Below, in pieces: positions 62,667 to 64,000 of a stretch of DNA of 64,000 nucleotides. The notes beneath the pieces are model-generated. The model worked only from the letters and a program-made list of their open reading frames with translations, did not search any database and was not told where the DNA came from. Each line of letters begins with the position of its first letter. The stretch's first letter is position 1. A program made the translations under genes and the position numbers. Source of the DNA: CADCWK01 sp035944555 (GTDB lineage Bacteria > Chloroflexota > Chloroflexia > Thermomicrobiales > UBA6265); assembly GCA_035944555.1 (NCBI GenBank), contig DASZAY010000022.1, positions 62,001-126,000 on the forward strand, read 5' to 3'.

Positions 62667-63968
62667 ATGCCTATCCGGATCGCCCCCCTTGCCCGTCCGG
62701 TCCCGCTTCTCCGGTTCATCCTCGCCGTGGCCCTGCTCGGCGCGGTGATGGCCGGAGCGGTACGGCCGCTCCTCTCGTGGGCCTCGCCTGCCTCGTCCCC
62801 TGAACCGGCCATCGCCACCGCCGGGCCAGCCGACCTCGCCGCGATCATTCCTCGAGCCGGCGACTTCGAGGCAGCCGGATTACCACCCTTCCGGACCGCC
62901 GGCGGGCGGTGGCTGGACCGCGCCGCCTGGCTGGCCGACGGCCGGGCGATCCGGCAGGACGAGTTGACCCGTGCCGAGCGCCGCGCCGGTCTGGCCCAGT
63001 CGCCGGTGCTGGGTTCCTACGAGCTGACCTGGTACTCCGCTGCAACCGGGACGGACCAGGGTTCCACCACCATCTGGACCACGGCGACCCAGTTCGTCGA
63101 CGACGCCAGCGCGGAGGCAGCGATCACGGTCCTCGCGGGGGACGGCGAGCCCCGGGACATCTCTGGGACTGATTTGGCCCTGCTTTCGAGCAAGCCCGGC
63201 GACAGCGTCCTCTCCACGACCCTGACGGTGCGGGTAGGCGCGATCCTGCTCGCCATCGAAGTTGCCCCGGAGGAGGGTGGCCCGCTCCTGGGCGACGAGG
63301 CGCTCGTCGCCCAGGTCCTCGTCCAGCCCGCCGTGGATCGGCTGGTAGCGACGGGCACACCACCGGCGACCGGCCTGTCGCTGATGACGCCCCGGCTGCC
63401 CGATGACGCGGTGCTCACCGTCCATGACGGGTACGTGCTGCGGGACGGGGAGGGAATCGAAGCGTTCGAGGGATTCACGCCGGCCCAGCGGGCGGAGTCG
63501 GTCGCCGACTGGCAGGAGCAGGGGATCGTCTCGTGGTACCGCGTCGACCAGGACCTGAGCTCTCCCGGCGACGGGGCATTCGCCGCGGAGCTGATCACAT
63601 TCGCCGGCGACGAGCAGGCGATCGCGTTCCAGGCCGGTCTCATCCCGGCCGGCGCCGAACCCATCGAGTTGATCGGCGCCGGCGATCCGGTTGCCGCCTG
63701 GGTCCGGGCGGTGCCGGATACCCGGATCCACGTCGCCACGGCCATCTGGCGGGACGGAGCTACCTCGCTCCGCGTCTCGGTGAGCGGCCCGACCCGGGAA
63801 ACGACGCTGGCCGCGATGGGTGAGCTGGCCGCCGGGGTGGCCGCGTGCAGGGAGGCTGGCACGTGCCTCGCGCCGCTGCCCGTCCCCGCCGCGCTCGATC
63901 CGGTCGGCCTCCCGGCGACCCCGATGGCCGCGACGCCCCTCGCGGCGACCCCGGTGGCGCGCCGCTGA
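62667..63968 (+). CDS. Exported or membrane-anchored protein of unknown function
   Basis: A 433-residue protein with an N-terminal hydrophobic segment (about residues 12-38) and two similar halves (each with an LTWYS or VSWYRV strand and an FAGDEQAIAF- or AEAAITVLAGD-like helix), then an Ala/Thr/Pro tail of AATP repeats. No family recognised. CGGAGG lies five bases before ATG 62667. Confidence 0.62.
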   Translation: MPIRIAPLARPVPLLRFILAVALLGAVMAGAVRPLLSWASPASSPEPAIATAGPADLAAIIPRAGDFEAAGLPPFRTAGGRWLDRAAWLADGRAIRQDELTRAERRAGLAQSPVLGSYELTWYSAATGTDQGSTTIWTTATQFVDDASAEAAITVLAGDGEPRDISGTDLALLSSKPGDSVLSTTLTVRVGAILLAIEVAPEEGGPLLGDEALVAQVLVQPAVDRLVATGTPPATGLSLMTPRLPDDAVLTVHDGYVLRDGEGIEAFEGFTPAQRAESVADWQEQGIVSWYRVDQDLSSPGDGAFAAELITFAGDEQAIAFQAGLIPAGAEPIELIGAGDPVAAWVRAVPDTRIHVATAIWRDGATSLRVSVSGPTRETTLAAMGELAAGVAACREAGTCLAPLPVPAALDPVGLPATPMAATPLAATPVARR

Positions 63969-64000
63969 CCCACCGTCCCGGGCGGGTGCCGGTACGCGCC

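Noticed and set aside
1..64000. tRNA, rRNA or CRISPR loci
   Set aside because: No cloverleaf, rRNA core or spaced-repeat pattern was found by reading; a covariance-model search would be needed to exclude small RNAs.

Overview
The window is a very GC-rich bacterial chromosome segment. It has Shine-Dalgarno-led genes, many GTG starts (and one or two TTG/CTG candidates), strong perfect-stem terminators and TGA as the commonest stop. The gene mix suggests a Chloroflexota bacterium of the Thermomicrobia type: Tat-exported sugar-binding proteins, SH3b-repeat exported proteins, a large ATPase-TPR-LuxR regulator, DUF2254, DinB proteins, heme A synthase, an F420-type LLM oxidoreductase and an LPxTG-like anchored protein. 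That assignment is inference from content; no rRNA or tRNA is present to confirm it.

Layout. 1-5 kb: an orphan beta-class DNA methyltransferase, a DinB protein, an SDR/metallo-hydrolase pair, an HD hydrolase and methionine aminopeptidase. 5-8.5 kb: two exported proteins, each with five SH3b repeats; the first has a near-consensus promoter carrying two palindromes 18 bp apart. 8.8-16.5 kb: ctaA, three envelope membrane proteins (DUF421, MscS, DUF2254), an AAA ATPase, an aminotransferase and a small membrane protein.

17-29.6 kb is the main accessory block. Two divergent LacI-family regulators flank a control region rich in dyads. One side leads to an ADP-ribosylglycohydrolase-like enzyme with a lectin-like C-terminus. 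The other leads to an FAD-dependent oxidoreductase, a Tat-exported solute-binding protein, two sugar-type permeases and an unrecognised 497-residue protein. No ATPase or classical glycoside hydrolase is encoded here. Two REPIN-like inverted-repeat elements of about 125 bp sit between the cistrons.

29.9-37.5 kb: a cation/proton antiporter; a gntR (YtrA-type)-ATPase-permease operon whose permease carries an in-frame TGA; a STAND-LuxR regulator; and a phosphotransferase gene also split by a single in-frame TGA. 37.6-43 kb: a PAS-PAS-GGDEF protein and a second sugar ABC importer with a lipoprotein binding protein. 43-46.6 kb: an epimerase and a MerR/GyrI-like regulator, each preceded by a 19-bp-spaced MerR-type promoter with a matching dyad, plus a CYP152-type P450 transcribed the other way.

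46.6-64 kb: a cold-shock protein, a phosphotransferase, a DsbA/Rv2466c-like protein, an arginase-fold protein, two ATPase-permease export pairs, two Gfo/Idh/MocA oxidoreductases, a DUF3817 protein, a 57-residue Pmp3/YqaE protein, an LPNTG-anchored surface protein, an LLM oxidoreductase, a VOC/DinB gene pair and two exported proteins of unknown function.

The points most worth a second look are the LacI-controlled ADP-ribosylglycohydrolase/FAD-oxidoreductase importer locus, the two TGA-C interruptions in otherwise intact genes 5 kb apart, the paired MerR promoters, and the REPIN-like elements.
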